Shown one piece after another: positions 24,624-25,634 of a DNA stretch of 25,634 nt. This DNA is from Chrysochromulina tobinii (taxonomy: Eukaryota; Haptophyta; Prymnesiales; Chrysochromulinaceae): contig JWZX01003362.1 of assembly GCA_001275005.1 (NCBI GenBank), forward strand, positions 1 through 25,634. Direction: 5' to 3'. Below the pieces are notes generated by a model. It saw only the letters and a list, made by a program, of their open reading frames with translations. It searched no databases and had not been told where the DNA came from. Made by a program: the position numbers and the translations under genes. The first letter of the stretch is position 1; the number at the start of each line of letters is the position of its first letter.

Positions 24624-25634
24624 ATGCGGCGACGCTCGCTCGCTCCCGCAGCGCGACGCTTCTCGGGCCTTGTGGCGTTGCGCAAGGAGCACGGTCCTAT
24701 AGGAAACGTGCCACCAATAGCGTTAGAGCGAGCTGGCATCTATGTGAGGTGCGACGATAACGTCGAAGGTGTTTCTGTGCTGCTGGGCAACGCATGCTCC
24801 GAGATCTTTGCGGGGCCTGCGCTGGCCAAGGTGCTGCGCGCGGGTCACGCTTACGAAGCTCGCGTGCTAGCGGCTCTTGATGCCGGCACGGCCGCACAGC
24901 CGCTCGTGCAGCACACAGCCGCCGCCATTACAGACGCGTGGTGGCCGTTCCTCGAGAGCCTCACAGCGCACGTGCCACAGCGTGCACGCGCAGAAGCGGA
25001 CTGGTGCGTGAATCTACAAGTGGAGGGTGCATCCGCCGTGCACGCAGGCGTCGAAATGCTGTTGCAGCTCCAGGCGGCGCGAGGCCAGTCAGAGCGCGTG
25101 GGCGTCGCAGTGGCGGCCGCCTCTTACCATGGCCCAGCCACCACATCACTCGGCGTGCCATTCGCGCCTATGAGCGCGCTTACGTCGGCGACCAAGCCGC
25201 CGCAGCTCGTCTACCCCGCCCCGACGCCGTGGCGGCCGCTGGACAGCGCCGCGGACGTCCAGCTTCTGCATGGCGAGTGGCGTTCCTTCTTCGCTGCGCA
25301 TGGGCCGCGGCTGGGCGTCGTGGTGCTGGAGCCGCAGTGGGGCTCGTCTTGTGCTGGCGCGTGCTGGCCGCCGGAGCTGCTACGCAAGTTCATCGGCATG
25401 GCGCACGATCATGGCGCGCTCGTCCTGTGCGATGAGGTCATGTGCGGTTTGGGACGGCACGCGCTGCCACGCGGTGGCGTGGCAGCGCACCCCATGGATG
25501 GCGCTCGAGACGGCGCCGCACCTCTGAGCGCCGCCGCAGCTGGGGGCGTGTGCCCTCGCGCAGTCTCTCGGGCAATAGCATACACACCAGCAGCTTTGTG
25601 AGGAGCACCTCACCCGCCGCCGCTGCGGCCGCTG
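24624..25634 (+). CDS. Class III (PLP-dependent) aminotransferase, 5' part
   Basis: The frame opens at an ATG and reads 325 residues to a stop at 25601, but family similarity ends near residue 279, so the true gene very likely continues past the window. Residues 1-25 are Arg/Ala-rich and look like a mitochondrial presequence. Family features follow: EGASAVHAGVEMLL (the substrate-side Glu-Gly-Ala segment), AAASYHGPATTSLG, VVLEPQWGS and LVLCDEVMCGLGRH, whose Asp contacts the pyridine nitrogen of PLP. The Schiff-base lysine lies further on and is not in this frame. After GLGRH the reading becomes Ala/Gly/Pro-rich and unlike the family, which suggests an intron starting at about 25461 (GCGCTGCCAC, a GC-type donor). 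Class III enzymes transfer amino groups from omega-amino acids or ornithine; the substrate here is not clear. Confidence 0.8.
25461..25488. repeat. Perfect 12-bp inverted repeat at the break in aminotransferase similarity
   Basis: GCGCTGCCACGC (25461-25472) and GCGTGGCAGCGC (25477-25488) are exact reverse complements around a 4-base loop. The left arm starts exactly on the codon boundary after Gly-Arg-His, where the aminotransferase-like reading stops. Confidence 0.85.

Overview
The window reads as nuclear DNA of a unicellular alga or protist. It is GC-rich, and every gene looks eukaryotic: myosin, a CAMK-type kinase, a mitochondrial carrier, an insulysin, and NF-YB, YY1 and CXXC domains. Two introns can be placed with confidence from reading-frame changes plus conserved domain motifs: 15418-15518 in the insulysin gene and 22392-22595 in the CXXC gene. 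Both begin GTGCGC and end AG. A putative thylakoid-lumen protein with a bipartite leader implies a plastid. EF-hand and axoneme-like proteins hint at a flagellated cell. A haptophyte-like alga fits best (inference from the lumenal leader, GC content, intron style and the ZZ-like module inside the insulysin); other secondary-plastid algae are not excluded. No rRNA, tRNA, CRISPR array or transposase gene was seen.

Layout. 1-5310: an OCA1/Siw14-type phosphatase (+), an unrecognised Ser/Pro/Arg-rich protein (-), and a Ser/Thr kinase (+) followed 22 bases after its stop by a near-perfect 58-base foldback. 5311-10542: a 1216-residue intronless myosin with a C-terminal PH domain (-), divergent from a two-EF-hand protein (+). 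11000-13655: an unrecognised protein with a probable in-frame intron (+) and a mitochondrial carrier (+). 14169-18958: a lumenal protein (-) divergent from a 1275-residue M16 insulysin (+) that carries a ZZ-like and a PDZ-like module between its two halves. 19555-21749: an unrecognised proline-rich membrane-anchored candidate (+) and a small axoneme-like protein (+). 22090-24462: two tandem minus-strand transcription-factor genes. 24624 to the window end: the 5' part of a class III aminotransferase (+).

The standout is the transcription-factor pair. Both encode the same NF-YB-like histone fold, from DNA blocks of 344 bp that differ at one base (22836-23179 and 23805-24148). One copy is joined to four YY1-type C2H2 fingers, the other to a CXXC zinc finger that is only complete after splicing. 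The same histone-fold module has thus been attached to two different DNA-readers in adjacent genes, recently or with ongoing gene conversion. The second standout is the insulysin with inserted ZZ-like and PDZ-like modules.

Genes mostly alternate in strand, giving short divergent spacers (285, 180 and 161 bp) and longer convergent ones. No pathway links the neighbours, apart from the paralogous pair. All functional calls are from reading motifs by eye; no database search was run.
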